This document shows, one piece after another, positions 9,716 through 21,649 of a stretch of 64,000 nucleotides of DNA. The stretch is taken from positions 71,603,235-71,667,234 of the forward strand of contig OY829326.1 of assembly GCA_963691655.1 (NCBI GenBank), in the 5' to 3' direction. Below the pieces are notes generated by a model that was not told the DNA's origin, searched no databases, and saw only the letters and a program-made list of their open reading frames with translations. Position 1 is the stretch's first letter. Each line of letters opens with the position of its first letter. The translations under genes and the position numbers were made by a program. This stretch comes from Toxonevra muliebris (Eukaryota > Arthropoda > Insecta > Diptera > Pallopteridae).

Positions 9716-11090
9716 GTGAAAGCCAATATCTTAATACATAACTTTTTCAAACACACTATGCCAAAAAAAATACAACTGCAGAGTCTTTTAGTTCCTGATT
9801 TCGAAAAAATGCCAATGTTCTCAGAAAAAATGTTAAAAAAAGATTATTTACAATCTTCCATTGGAATAATAAAATATAACTTTATTTGCAGATTCAAATT
9901 ATCTTCGTTTTTTCCATATTCTTCAAATATTTCAACATTATTCAACACTGCTACACAATTATTTACACTTTCTCATTATATACAAAAACAATTAGGACTT
10001 GTTTGTATACATACATATAAATAATTTACCAAAATGACAAGCATAAAACTAAAGTTTACCAAACAAACCAATTCCAATTCAATTTTCCAATTTGAATTCC
10101 AATTCAATTCAATTAAATTATCAAAACACATGCAAAATACTTAAAAGGAAGAAATCACTACAATGCCAGCCACTCGAAATTATTCGAGAAATGAGACAAG
10201 AAACATTCATACAAACAAATGTCTCAATGCATCTTAAGACTTAAAACTTTAGTTATTATACTTTACGAGAAATTCAATACAATAAGCTAAACCTTTCTTA
10301 CACCTTTCCCAAACCTTCCCAACACCTTTTCAGACTTCATTTACTTCTTCCTCACACCTTCTTTTCATCTTACCCACACCTTTTTTGCCCCTCCTTTATA
10401 CCCTCATTCTATTCAGTAGAGAGGACACAATAATGACTTTTTGATGCGGTTTTGCAAATGCTATGCAAATAAAATGGAATACCCAAAGTTTGTGTGTTTT
10501 TGTTGTTGAAAACTTGTGCCTTTTCACATTTTCCACTCACTTTTCTGCAATTTCCATATGCAAATGTGGCAAAAATGAACTTAATCAACGCATCACAATG
10601 CAAAATGCATTATTGTAATGAGATTTGAACATGCAGGCATACACAATCATATACAGAAATACACACACACACACACACACACATGCATACTTACAAATCC
10701 TTATACAAAAACAATGAAAACAACAATAGAAATTTTGAAATTAACGATGAGTTTAACAAAAGTTGATGGCACTTTTGTTTTCTACATTTGAATATGCGTC
10801 ATGGAAGTATTCGTGAAAAGGAATTTCTGAAAGTACTTAAATCTTATAAAGCACTTAATTCAATGCAAGGTTGCATTTTATAAAAACTACGCTTCTTCCT
10901 TCCCTTTTCTCGTTTATTGCATTGTAAAAGTATTTAAATTGTAGCAAATGTTTGCAAAAATGTCGATAAAAATGTTGTTCGTCCTTTTCTGTTTTTAGTT
11001 TAAATTAGACAACTGGGAATTTTTTTTTTTTTAGTTTTTAGTATTATTTTTGACTCACATGATATTTGGCTAACCATATTTATGTATATG
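9716..11090. other. intron-like spacer with CA microsatellite
   Basis: A 102-codon frame at 9716-10024 has no recognisable domain and looks like chance. An (AC)n tract lies at about 10662-10682. CAATT-type short repeats occur near 10060-10125. Confidence 0.4.
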
Positions 11091-11094
11091 TATA

Positions 11095-12370
11095 CAGGGT
11101 GACAATCGTAAAGTGACGCACACATTTCAGCAGTTATTTTCAAAAGGACGTACTTCCATTAAGTACAATTAAGTGTTAACATTGCTGAATATATAAGCAT
11201 TCATTTGAACCCCACCTCATTCAATATAACCTCCTTTAGCCTGCACACATGCCTTCAATCGATCCGGAAATCGTAGGACTGTTCGCCGCAGGACTTCCTG
11301 ATCAAGTTCAGTCCAGGCTTTCTCTAATGAAATTGTCAGCGACTCCAGACTGTGGTGTTGAGATGCACAAGCCTTACTCTCTAAAATACTCCAAATAGAG
11401 TAGTCCATTGGATTCAAGTCTGGGGAGTATGGTGGCCATTCTTGAGATGTTATGAATCCAGAAAAATTGTCTTTTATCCATGTTTGCGTTAATTTTGCCA
11501 TGTGGGAAGGTGCAGAATCTTGCTGGAAAGTCCAGTTTTCATTTCCAAATGTATCTTGGGCCCAGGGAAGAACATGTTCATTTAAAATGCTCCGATAAAC
11601 AACCTGGTCAATTTTACCACCCTCTTCAACGAATATTAGAGGCGTTCTGGCATTAGCGGAAACTACAGCCCATACAATAACGGAAGCTGGCTTTTGAACT
11701 CGGCCAACAGTCCTATTTTGTTGCGATGATGATGTTAGCCACATTCGGTCATTTTGCGCATTGAAATGTTGTTCAACCGTGAAAATTTTTTCATCTGTAA
11801 ACAAGATATTTTCAACATTTTTTAACACGGAGGGGCGTAGCAACGCCTTGCATCTTTGCAGTCGCAAATCTTTCATTTTTTGTGTCAGATCTTGAGCTTT
11901 TCGGAGCTTGTACGGCTTAAGATTAAGCTTTGATTTTGCAATGATTCGCACTGTTTCACGGTTTACTCCCACTTCCTTAGCGATTTTTCTCATTGAGCGC
12001 CTTGGATTTCGCTTGATTCGTTTACGAATTTTTTCTGTTAAACCAGTAGTGGCAACTGTTGAAAATTTTCCCCGGTCTCTATCTCCAAAACCCCCAGTTT
12101 CATTAGCTCGGTCTACCGTACGACTTGACAAATTTAAAGCCTTTGCAATTTGACGGCTACTATAATTTGCCAAATGAAATTTCATAATTTCACGACGAAT
12201 ATTTTCCTTGTCCATTTTTATGGAAATTTCAAAATGTAATAACAAAAATTCAAATGAAATTAAAAGCAAAGCCAATGATGAATGAATTTGCTTTTTAAAT
12301 TAAAGTAACGGTAAATGGCAAAGCTTGCTGCAGAGTATTAAACTTGCGTCACTTTACAATTGTCACCCTG
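11095..12370 (-). mobile_element. maT-type (DD37D) transposon, structurally complete
   Basis: This 1,276-bp element has near-identical 26-bp terminal inverted repeats starting CAGGGTGACAATYGTAAAGT, with a single mismatch at position 13. The flanks read TATA on both sides, including the TA duplication (11093-11094 and 12371-12372). It holds one uninterrupted transposase gene on the minus strand. The DD37D spacing separates it from the DD34D mariners elsewhere in the window. Intact termini plus an intact frame suggest a recent insertion, possibly still active (inference). Confidence 0.93.
11217..12215 (-). CDS. maT-type DD37D transposase, intact
   Basis: This is a 332-residue Tc1/mariner-superfamily transposase that would bind the element's terminal repeats and catalyse excision and integration at TA sites in the nucleus. 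I chose the ATG at 12215 (MDKENIRREI) rather than an upstream in-frame ATG at 12275, because family proteins start just before the first helix-turn-helix. Two helix-turn-helix motifs are visible, at residues about 12-36 (SSRQIAKALNLSSRTVDRA) and 72-95 (RSMRKIAKEVGVNRETVRII). The catalytic triad is D141 (LFTDEKIF), D233 (QQDSAPSH) and D271 (YSPDLNPMDYSIW). Thirty-seven residues separate the last two, the maT signature. The length is normal for the family and there are no stops or frameshifts. The C-terminus ends GGYIE, mariner-like. Confidence 0.93.
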   Translation of the reverse strand: MDKENIRREIMKFHLANYSSRQIAKALNLSSRTVDRANETGGFGDRDRGKFSTVATTGLTEKIRKRIKRNPRRSMRKIAKEVGVNRETVRIIAKSKLNLKPYKLRKAQDLTQKMKDLRLQRCKALLRPSVLKNVENILFTDEKIFTVEQHFNAQNDRMWLTSSSQQNRTVGRVQKPASVIVWAVVSANARTPLIFVEEGGKIDQVVYRSILNEHVLPWAQDTFGNENWTFQQDSAPSHMAKLTQTWIKDNFSGFITSQEWPPYSPDLNPMDYSIWSILESKACASQHHSLESLTISLEKAWTELDQEVLRRTVLRFPDRLKACVQAKGGYIE

Positions 12371-12372
12371 TA

Positions 12373-13446
12373 TACAACTATTGTTACAACTCTTAACTGA
12401 CCATATTAAAAACGTTACATAGTATCATAGTTGGTCAATGATGGTAATGAAAGTATTTTATTTTAGTTTTCGCTTCACGAGCTGAAAAAGAAAGAAACAT
12501 GAGGAATAAATGAATGCACATAAATGTTTTGTAATATCATGTATTTAAGTTTTATCTTTGTGAATACACTGAAATAAACTAAGAAATTCAAAATATTCAG
12601 TTCGACAGTATATTTTCAGAGATATACCTTTCTGATTTATTCAGTAAATTCTGATTGAAATTTGATATGAACGATTGCTCTGTAAAAAAATACCGCCATG
12701 TTTCGTATTTCAACAATTATTTTGCATAAATATTTTGCAATAATAAGCCACTTAGACCAATTTGTAAAAATTCCAAAATTTACGTAAATTTAATGCGAAT
12801 ATTTGACAAATGGACTATACATGCGCCAAGACCTCATGGACCAATTAAGTTGTGCTGTAACTTCTGTATTATGGATTGCACTATACAACAAAGTGAGACT
12901 TCAAAATAGTATCTGGGTTATAGCATGGTTTTTTAAGAGCATTTTTAGCTACGAATACCGAATCTGGAAAATGTTCGTCGTATCACGTCAGGTTTCGAGT
13001 ATTTTCGTTTTTTCAAATTTGATAAGTAGGGGTTCATAAATGAAAACTTTGTATTTATTTAGTTCTTTTCTTTTTTGATTTTTTGTACGAATTTCCCAAT
13101 TTCATGAGTTTTGAAGAGCAAACATTTTTTTGATTGATTGAAAATTTAGACTGCATCAAAAACGAAAAGTCTTACATTAAAATTTTGATTGACTTAGCTT
13201 TCCGAAAGTTACAATCTCTTTAACATGGAAAGTTATACACAAAAATCACATTTGCATTCTTAGAAATCAGAAGCTTAGGAAGTTTCAAGTATTTAATGAT
13301 AATAGCTTCAAATATTTTGAATGTTTTTTATAGATACTATTTTCAGTATTCTTTTTTATATTTATTTACTCAACAAAAGATCTATAATGGCCCAGCATAC
13401 ATACATAATTTCAGAAATAAATTATTAACATAAATTACATATGAAC
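12373..13446. other. no recognisable feature
   Basis: AT-rich. A 78-codon frame at 12803-13039 has no domain I recognise. Confidence 0.4.
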
Positions 13447-13450
13447 TTAA

Positions 13451-16408
13451 CTTTCTAGTTCCCAAGCATTCCTCTAGGCAGGCTTTATCAAAACGAGAGT
13501 AATTACAGTGTCCTAGTCATAAAATGTAGCGAATGAAAGACATATCGTTTCTAACTAATTCGGGGTCAAGTAATTCAGTGGGGATAACAGTTTTTCTCCT
13601 ATCAGCAGCGTTTCATACAAAATTTTTTTCCGAAGTTTTAGTTTGGGGGTATACTACGAAGCAGGGCCGTAGCCAGGATTTTTTTTTCTGGGGGGGGTTT
13701 TCATTCGAAGAAAATTGACATCAACTTGCCATTACTGATGATCAGCCCGACCTCCAAACAATTACCAAAAATACTAAAAATAGTCAGAGGCTCATTTTTT
13801 TCAAATGATTATCAGTGGGAATTCGGGCCATGATAAGGAATCCGGATGAGGTTGGCTTATATTTCCGAAATTCGTGCAGTTACTGCATTGAAAGAGGTCT
13901 TCCGAGTCGGGGTGCTCTTAGCAATAATGGGTTAAAGAATTAATTACATTTTAAGATTGTTTCCTAGAACTTTGAAGCTGATCCACTACTACTGCGCTAC
14001 ATGGGCTTTGCGAGTAAAATGGTTCCTAGTGTTTGTGAATGAATTTTTTATACTGAACACGAATCTGAGGTCAAAAATTCCCCATCACGCCACGTTTTAG
14101 AAAAAAATGGGATGGAAAACCCTAAAATAGAATTTTTGCCCATTTTTTTTAAATTAGAGAGCTGAACACTGGCGTGCTACAAACTTCGAAATCCAGAAAT
14201 TATAGGCTGAATCATGCCCTTCCAAATGAGCTCTAAACCCGAAACTGTAAATCAAAACAAACAGTTACTGGCCTAGAAAAACTATAAATGCAAAATTGCT
14301 CAGCATCACCTTCTCTTTTTGTATCCAAAGTCAAACCTCATGTCAAAGAAAACAAATCAGATCTGGTCGCATAGTGTAACTAAGATTTCAAGTTTATTTT
14401 TTTATATTTGAAAGAAACCGATGGAAATAAAAAATATTTAAAAACTGTTCAATAGATTTTATTTAGACTTTTTTTTCATTCACTGGCAATTAATATCAAA
14501 AAATAGAAGAAAGTTTCCACATTTCGGGGGGTCAGTACCCCCAAAACCCCCCTCTAAATACGGTCTTGCTACGAAGTTACATGTTCCTCTTCTTATTGCG
14601 GCGGAAATTTGTATCGAGGGGTTTTTTGTCATGGGAAAAATGAATCTGACATTTATTTGCAGAAAAAAATGATTTTAGACATAGCTCCCGTACAAAAAAC
14701 CATCCTAAATCCCCAAAAAGTGGAAAATTTTTGTGGGAGGTACACTTATTTTACATTGAAATAAATTAAATTTTTGCACAAATCATTTTTGTCGTTAAAA
14801 AATTAGGTTCTGATAGTTTTAGATCAATCCGCTATCATGAGCTGTCAAACGTTCTGCAAGTGGATTCTGATAGAACTCGGGAGAAAAATTTTTACGGGTT
14901 TCTGCGTTTTTAAAGTTTACCTCAAATATTTTTTGTACGCGAGCCTAAAGTTTGCCCATTTCTAACAGATTAAGTAAAATAAACCATAAGACAACTTGCT
15001 AGTTTTGCATCAAAGCTTAGTTGTATGCTCGGAAATTTGTAGTAGCATTTCCCGTAGAATATTTTCCTCCAACATATTAATCCTTTGGCTCCCTCCAGTA
15101 CGGGTCTTATTTGCCATTATTGAAAAAGTTACTTTTTTGACTCACTACAAGGGTTGATAGAGGGTTAATATGTTCAAAAAATATGTTGCCCATGAAATTT
15201 TACTATAGGTCACTGAACAACAAAAATCTATAAACTTAGTTTTAGGAAACATAAACCCAAATTCGAAAAACTGGATACTTATTTTTTAGCCGATTGTTCT
15301 GAAACTTTCAGAAACTAATTTTTTAACGAAAAAATTAAGTGTGCAAAAATTTTATTTATTTCGATGTGAAATAAGGTTACCATACAAATTTTCCACTATT
15401 TGGGGATTTTTTACGGTTTTTTGTATGGGCAAACAAATATCAGAATCAGTTTTTTCATGCCAAAAATCCCCTCGATACAAATTTTCACCGCAATAAGAAG
15501 AGAAACATGTAACTTCTTAGTAAACCCCCAAACCAAAAATTAAAAAAAAAATTGTATGAAACGCTGCTGATAAGGGAAAAACGTTTATCACCACTGAATT
15601 CCTTGACCCCGAATTAGTTAGAAACGATATGTCTCCATTTATCATTTTATCATAACGTTTATATGGAATTTCTCAAGCTTTTAAAAAAATGCATCAGCAA
15701 ACAGAAAAATTATTTTGATTGAATTTGAGTTAACAATAAAAAATAAATAAACAAAATACTTACAGTCATCCCGTTCATTTTATCAACTTTCGATAACCGT
15801 TTCGCTATTAGCCAGTAATCAAACTGGACGATATTTCTATCTCTTGAAACTTTCAACACTTTATATTTAGCTACATTTAGTTTTAAATCATTATTAACGC
15901 ACCTGCATCATAACCCTCTAGTTCCCAAATTTTTGATTGAATAAACAAAAATTGGAATTAATTAATATTAGCGTAAAAATCATAAACTGATTTAAAAACC
16001 CCCCAAAAAAAAACTAATGTGCGTGGTTTTATGAAGTTTGAAAACCTAAAATAATTTGTTCTTGAATGAGCTTTTTATCAATTTGTTTTAAGTAATTCAA
16101 GTTCCCAGCTAGCCATAGCTAGTTTTCTTATCTGGAGAATATGACGGGAAGTATTTTATTTTTTTTTTTTTTCACTTTTATCTCAAATAGAATCAAAATA
16201 ATTAATTTTCCAATTTTTCACAAATTTTTTACTTTGACTGTCGCTAACTTCTGTAATGCGCATCATAGCTCATAACTGATGCATTTTTTTAAAAGCTTGG
16301 GAAATTCCCTAAACGATATGATAAAATGTAGCAACAGAAAACTGTTATAATGGCGATTCCATCTCTTTTGGTGAAGGCCGTCTAGAGGCGGGCTTGGGAA
16401 CTAGAGAT
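13451..16408. mobile_element. TTAA-flanked foldback element (piggyBac-type ends)
   Basis: Both outer ends carry related inverted repeats adjoining TTAA: CTTTCTAGTTCCCAAGC at 13451 (TTAA 13447-13450), and ATCTCTAGTTCCCAAGC read inward from 16408 (TTAA 16409-16412). A third copy, CCCTCTAGTTCCCAA, lies at 15914 in direct orientation, so 15914-16408 may be a nested smaller relative. Inside is a long inverted repeat: about 13530-13661 plus 14577-14835 on the left pairs with about 15288-15650 on the right. The left arm is split by the hAT-like MITE at 13662-14568. A block near 15640-15700 is repeated inverted at 16275-16335. No transposase frame is present. The boundary assignment is inference. Confidence 0.6.
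13662..14568 (+). mobile_element. hAT-like MITE with G-runs, copy 2
   Basis: This 907-bp copy of the family at 3691-4396 starts CAGGGCCGTAGCCAG and ends in the complement of CAAGACCGTATTTAG. A perfect 8-bp duplication, CTACGAAG, flanks it (13654-13661 and 14569-14576). The opposite arm of the enclosing foldback (about 15500-15540) has the corresponding site once, without the insert, confirming the ends. Confidence 0.92.
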
Positions 16409-16412
16409 TTAA

Positions 16413-17034
16413 GATTTTTCTATAAATATTCACAATCTACATACTTTTGAATTATTCCGTAAAATTTAATTTACAGTCATCAGCAAAGATTTAAAATTCT
16501 GAATTGACAAAAACTGATTTTATATCATTAAAAAAAAAACAGAGAAAAATAAGGGACTAAAATGGGATCCTTGAGGAACTGATTTCCTGATTTCACCTTA
16601 ATCTCGCTGGATAAATGTGAATTAAATTTGACAATTTGTTTCCTATTACCCAAATAACTTTTCACCTAATTCAAAATATGATTTGGAATGCCTACTTTAC
16701 TCGATTATAAAAATAAAATCATACAATAAGTATCGTTATATACAAACTGAAACGAAATAGACCCAAACATAACTTTTGTTTTTGGTTGCAATTTACCCCC
16801 CCCCCCCCCCATTTTTTGTTTTATAAACTTTTTACTAACTTTTGCTCCGGAACCCCCTTTGGAATATTTTTTGGATCCACAGAGGGGTCAAGAATAGGTT
16901 CCCCAGTCTTTGTGGATCGTGGATCACAGCAGCCCAGTACATTTGCTATCTCCAAAGTGAAAATAACTTGTTCAGTGGGGCGTACTGGCACGCCGCATGT
17001 GGTTGCGTGGGGTTTTTTAAGTGAAAATCTTTTT
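16413..17034. other. spacer with C-run
   Basis: Contains a 14-bp C-run near 16797-16810. The frame opening at 16786 continues into the piggyBac-like zinc-finger fragment. Its first part is not recognisable. Confidence 0.4.
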
Positions 17035-17165
17035 TTAAAAAAATATTTTGGAGGTACGGAAAAGTCCAGGGATGAGAAGGCCAAAAAGACTAAGACTATA
17101 TGTAGTACTTGCAAAATGCACATTTGCTCGGTTCACCGCACGAAAGTTTGTGGCATTTGCGATTT
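17035..17165 (+). pseudogene. piggyBac-like C-terminal zinc-finger fragment
   Basis: Within a 135-codon plus-strand frame (16786-17193), the last part reads KKTKTICSTCKMHIC followed by SVHRTKVCGIC. The spacing C-x2-C-x4-C-x2-H-x4-C-x2-C matches the cysteine-rich C-terminal domain of piggyBac transposases. No catalytic part is present nearby, so this is an isolated relic. The upstream residues of the same frame look non-homologous. Confidence 0.55.
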
Positions 17166-17199
17166 TTTGGCTAAAAAAATATATTTTATATAGTATGTC

Positions 17200-17940
17200 T
17201 ATTTTTAGAATCCAAATAAATTTTGTTGAGTTTGAATTTAGTTAGTTCGAAAACTTAAAAACCACCTTTTAAATTTTTAGTACACTCATTTGCCTAATTT
17301 CGGCGAATTTTTTCATATCCAGTCCATTGTGCGAAGTTAGAATAACTAAAATTATGGAAATTTCAGATGTTGTAGAGGTTTTATTAGTTGTCAAATTGGC
17401 GCACATTGAAATTATCGTGGGATCTCGGGATTCTTTAACTGAAGATTAAGCTTCTCTTTAATTATCTTTATATTATTTGGGAAATCTCTGTTCGGGAGTA
17501 AGACGGCACTTTAAAAAAAGGTTCTACAGCGAATTCTTTTGCAAGGGGCCTTTTGAAAACCGATCTTATATGTAAAGTAAAAAAGGGGATGTTTGAGACC
17601 CAAATAAAAATTACATGATTTCATCCACAGTGATAATTTAACTACAGCAATTTAAGTATGCCCCAGAACACCTGAACAAAAGACCTTAACCTGTGACCGA
17701 GAAACTCTATATAAGCTTCATTACAAATCCCCATTCCGGGATTTATGTTTTAGAATTTCGGGCTCGCTACCTAACGTAACCTAACTTTTTGGGCAGTACA
17801 AGAAAAAGTCCCCGCGAAATAAACCGCTCGGCGATAATTTTGTATTTATATTCAAAAATCTTTCAAATAAATTTAATTCAGCCGCATCATGAATTCAAAT
17901 AAAGATGGCCAAGAAAATATAGAATATAGGCTAGACTATA
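17200..17940. other. no recognisable feature
   Basis: AT-rich to moderately mixed sequence. Around 17760-17830 there is a CCTAAC-containing piece reminiscent of a LINE/SINE tail, too weak to call. Confidence 0.35.
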
Positions 17941-17949
17941 CTCTGAGGA

Positions 17950-18997
17950 AGCCTGCTAACAGGGGGTTCTAACCCACCCCCCCCCCCCCCCCCCCACCGA
18001 AATGTGGAAACTTTATTCTAATTTTTAAGATTGATTGCCAATGGATGGAAAAAAAGTCAAAATAAAATCTATTTAACGATATTTTTTACTTCCATCGGTT
18101 TTTTTTTTTCTAAAAAGTCAAATGTAAAAAAATAAATTTGAAATCTTAGTTACACTATGCGATCAAATCCGATTTGTTTTCTTCGACATGAGGTTTGACT
18201 ACGGATTCAAAAAGAGAAGGTGATACTGAGCACTCCTGCATTCATAGTTTTTCTAGGTCAGTATCTGTTTTTGATTTAAAGTTTCGTCCTGAATCAGTTT
18301 GAAAAGTTTAAAAATTTATAAAAATAGAAAAAATTATCGGATCCTTGTAAAATTAGACTTGCTTGAACCTGAAACGTGACGTGATGGTAAGTTTTTGACC
18401 TCTGATTCGTGTACAACGTGAAAAACTCTTTCGCAAAAACTCCATCTTATTAGCAAAACCCATCTTAAAATTAATTTTATAACGACGCATTATTGCTCAG
18501 AGAACTACGACTAGAAAGATCTCTTTCAATGCTGTGACTTCACGAATTTAGAGAATATAAGCCAACCTCATCCGGGTTCCTTATCATTGATGGCTCAAAT
18601 TACCAATGGTGATCATTTGAAAAAAATGAGCCTCTACTATTTTTGGTAACTTTTTTGAGGTTGGGTACATCATCAGTAGTGGTAAGTCAATGAGTGAATG
18701 AAATTATGTCCCTCACGATAAAAAAAAATGCATTAGAATGCACATTGAATAATATTTATTTAAAAAAATTTAATTATTCTGTCAATTTTTTGTCACTTTT
18801 GGCCATTTTTTTGAGGTTAAGATTAAAAAATATCGGAAAATTTTTCCTAAAATTTTAATTTTATAGGGTCCATCAAAAGTATCACCGATTTAATTTATTG
18901 TATTTAAAAATCGGTTTGATAAAAATTATTTATGAATATTTTCTTCGAATGAAAACCCCCGCTCCCCCCCCGAAAAAAATTTCTGGCTACGGCCCTG
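17950..18997 (-). mobile_element. hAT-like MITE with G-runs, copy 3
   Basis: This is a long copy of the 3691-4396 family in reverse orientation. The right end is clear, GGCTACGGCCCTG ending at 18997. The left end is mutated, and a C-run of about 20 lies at 17976-17997. Internal blocks shared with copies 1 and 2 include the region around 18120-18260. No convincing 8-bp duplication survives. Confidence 0.8.
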
Positions 18998-19005
18998 ACG
19001 AGAAT

Positions 19006-19560
19006 GGCACTTAGTTAGAATCCACAATAAATTAAAGATCAAGGTAAAGGAGGGCACCAAATAGAGTCAGATGAAACTCTAGAAGGTGCAGCTCTATGAT
19101 CCAAACATGATTAAAAATATCTACGAAATATATCGCTCTTAAATGGTTTGGCAATCAAAGAGGTTGAAATATTAGAATATTGTATTTGTCAGTAGTACAA
19201 AAAGCAATAAATAGCTTTAGAATAATAGATTTTAAATCAAGATCCACTGAAAGAAGCGCAAGGAATGCAATGGAAATATAACGTATAGATTTTTTTCTCA
19301 ATGCCTTCCTTATGCTGTGCCTATGCCGAAGCGTTCAAGGTACCAAAGAAGCTTGCAGAGCATTCTTAAAATTGAAAATTTTTTTTTTTTAGTAATTTCT
19401 CTAAAACAAATTATTTTCCGTGTAACAACCGATTCTTTTGATATTGCATGTAAAGAGATCTTTAATCTTTCTATGTTCATATAGTCCATCCACTTCATAG
19501 TATAAAAAAATAAATTAGGTACTCTAGCACATACACACAAACATTGAAAAGCATAAAATT
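19006..19560. other. no recognisable feature
   Basis: AT-rich, with short frames only. Confidence 0.35.
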
Positions 19561-20340
19561 TAAAACTTTATGCATGCAAAAAGTAACAAAAATTCACATA
19601 AAAATGCGTAAATACAACAGCAACAAGCAAAAATTGAGTGTAGTAAAAACAAAAGAATACTTTGGTTTTATGTTGTTGTTGTTGTTACTATTACTGTTGT
19701 TTTTGGTTGTTTGAGTTGGTTCGTTGGCTTAAAATGGCATTTTGGCAATACAAGAGGGTGGTGCTAGCTACTGTTAGCTACACTCTTGTAATCACTTTGC
19801 TGCAACATTGTGTTGCTGCTCACTTGCTGTAAATGCAAATAACTGCTAGTGTATACTCAATCCAAGTTTCACACTTTCTCCCTTTTTTCTCACACACACA
19901 CACATGTTCGCTTTGATACTTTGATGATTTGCATATGACAATCGTGGCAAATGTGTTGTAGCTGCTGCGACCGCTGCCACTACATTTGTAACTAAGTAGA
20001 TTGGTATTGGTAGTATTTTGCAACTGCTGCTGTTGCTATTGTATATGTATGTGTGTGTGTGTTCTGCAAATGACCGGCAATTATGTTGTTGATGTGTGCT
20101 TGTCGTTGATGTTCTTCATGATTATTTAGTTGTTGTTGTTGCATGAGTTTGAATTGTTGAGTGTATCCTTATTGACTTCAATTGCATGCAATGCTGCATG
20201 TTGAGGGAGTAGCAATATTGCCGCAAAATAGGTAGACAACAATACAATGTTGTTGCTATATGTGAATTGTTCATTTTACATTTACGTATTTGAATTGTTC
20301 TTTGCGGCATGCAAAATTAAATTAAAATGCATTAAGAAAC
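19561..20340. repeat. GTT/CAA- and GT-rich intron-like stretch
   Basis: Clusters of GTT triplets (about 19672-19690 and 20130-20142), CA/GT dinucleotides (about 19891-19903 and 20050-20062) and GCTGCT triplets give this stretch the texture typical of long fly introns. No exon is supportable. Confidence 0.5.
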
Positions 20341-21649
20341 TGGAAGGCTCAAGAGCGCATAATTTGATTAAAGGCCAACATTTACTTTAAACATTTTTTT
20401 TTATAAGTAGATGAAAAACTTTTATTTGTTGAAATTAAACTTAGTTCAGCCTTTCTACCAAATGAGAAATGACATCATCTAACCATAAAATTGATTATTT
20501 GGTAAATATAAACAAGAGTCGAGTCCAATTGAATAATTTTCGCCCTCGTTAAATAAAAAAAAAAAAACCTCAAAATAAGAATTACGAACAGTCAAATCGT
20601 TGAAGCTGAAATGAAAAGTAAATTACACCAAAAAGTACAAACACTCTTCTCTAATACACAACGGGACACTTCTTGCCTCACACCGCTTAAATAAATATAT
20701 ACTCTACACTCATATACACCTCAAAGGGAACAAACCCAAAGGACCTTTATACTAGCTACTCTAAATTCAGAGAAAGGAAATCCGCGCAAAGGAAACTAAT
20801 ATAAATAAAATTTCAATTACTCAACAATTAATTTTGTCTTCATCTTCAGCGCACACACACACACACACAAACACATATAGCTAGAGCGACCAAGCATTAA
20901 AAGGCAGCCATGTAATTCGATGAATTTCTTGAGGCTCAAACGAGCAAAAAGGATGGAAAACGAAGAGCACTTCCGGTTTAATGGCAGCGTTGGCGGCAAC
21001 AATGGATGCGGTAGCAGCATCGTCTGTTGCATTTTCAACTTGTTGTATAAAGTTTCTTTTTTTCGTTTATTTTTTGAGCTATTGAAACTGCTCAAGCGTT
21101 TAAAGAAATAATTTTCTTTAAGTAATATGTATGCACGTTGTACTTACAGAAACTTTCCTCCATTCGATGCAAAAAGGTGGAAAATTCACAGTTTATTATA
21201 TCGGTGGCATTGAATTACATGCTATGTATGTGTGTGTGTGAGTGAGTCAGTCATGAGCGGAAGTGTGTAGGGCAAAGTTAGAGTTGAAAATACTTAGTAG
21301 AAAGTGTGGATATATTGGAAACATCTAGAGTTAGAACTTAATTTATACCAGTTGTTTTAATTGTCAAACAGTGTTGTGACAATTTTTACTATGATCCTGT
21401 CAAAAAGTGAATAACTATGTTCTTTATTAAAGGATTGCTTGGGTACAAATACATATAATAAAAATCATACTATTGTCTCATATAGATAAATTGGCATTTA
21501 TTTTTATTATTATCAAAAAATATCGTGAGAATGAAAACCTAATGAAAGCGTCACTTCTTTGGCATTTACAATTTTAATGCTAACCCTGATTTGATTTTAT
21601 TGTCATTTCTATTTTCCATATATATGAAACAGAAACCTATGAATAGTAC
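20341..21649. other. intron-like spacer
   Basis: An (AC)n tract is near 20849-20870. A more complex 150-bp piece at about 20900-21060 stays open in more than one frame on both strands. No splice structure decides between them, so I do not call an exon. Confidence 0.35.

Noticed and set aside
9716..10024. 102-codon open frame
   Set aside because: AT-rich composition, no domain, no context; expected by chance in a window this size.
13900..13935. Second TTAA/CCCATTATTGC piggyBac-type end inside hAT-like copy 2
   Set aside because: No partner end was found and similar sequence exists at the same place in the other hAT-like copies.
20900..21060. Possible exon in a more complex segment
   Set aside because: Open on both strands in different frames with no convincing pair of splice sites.
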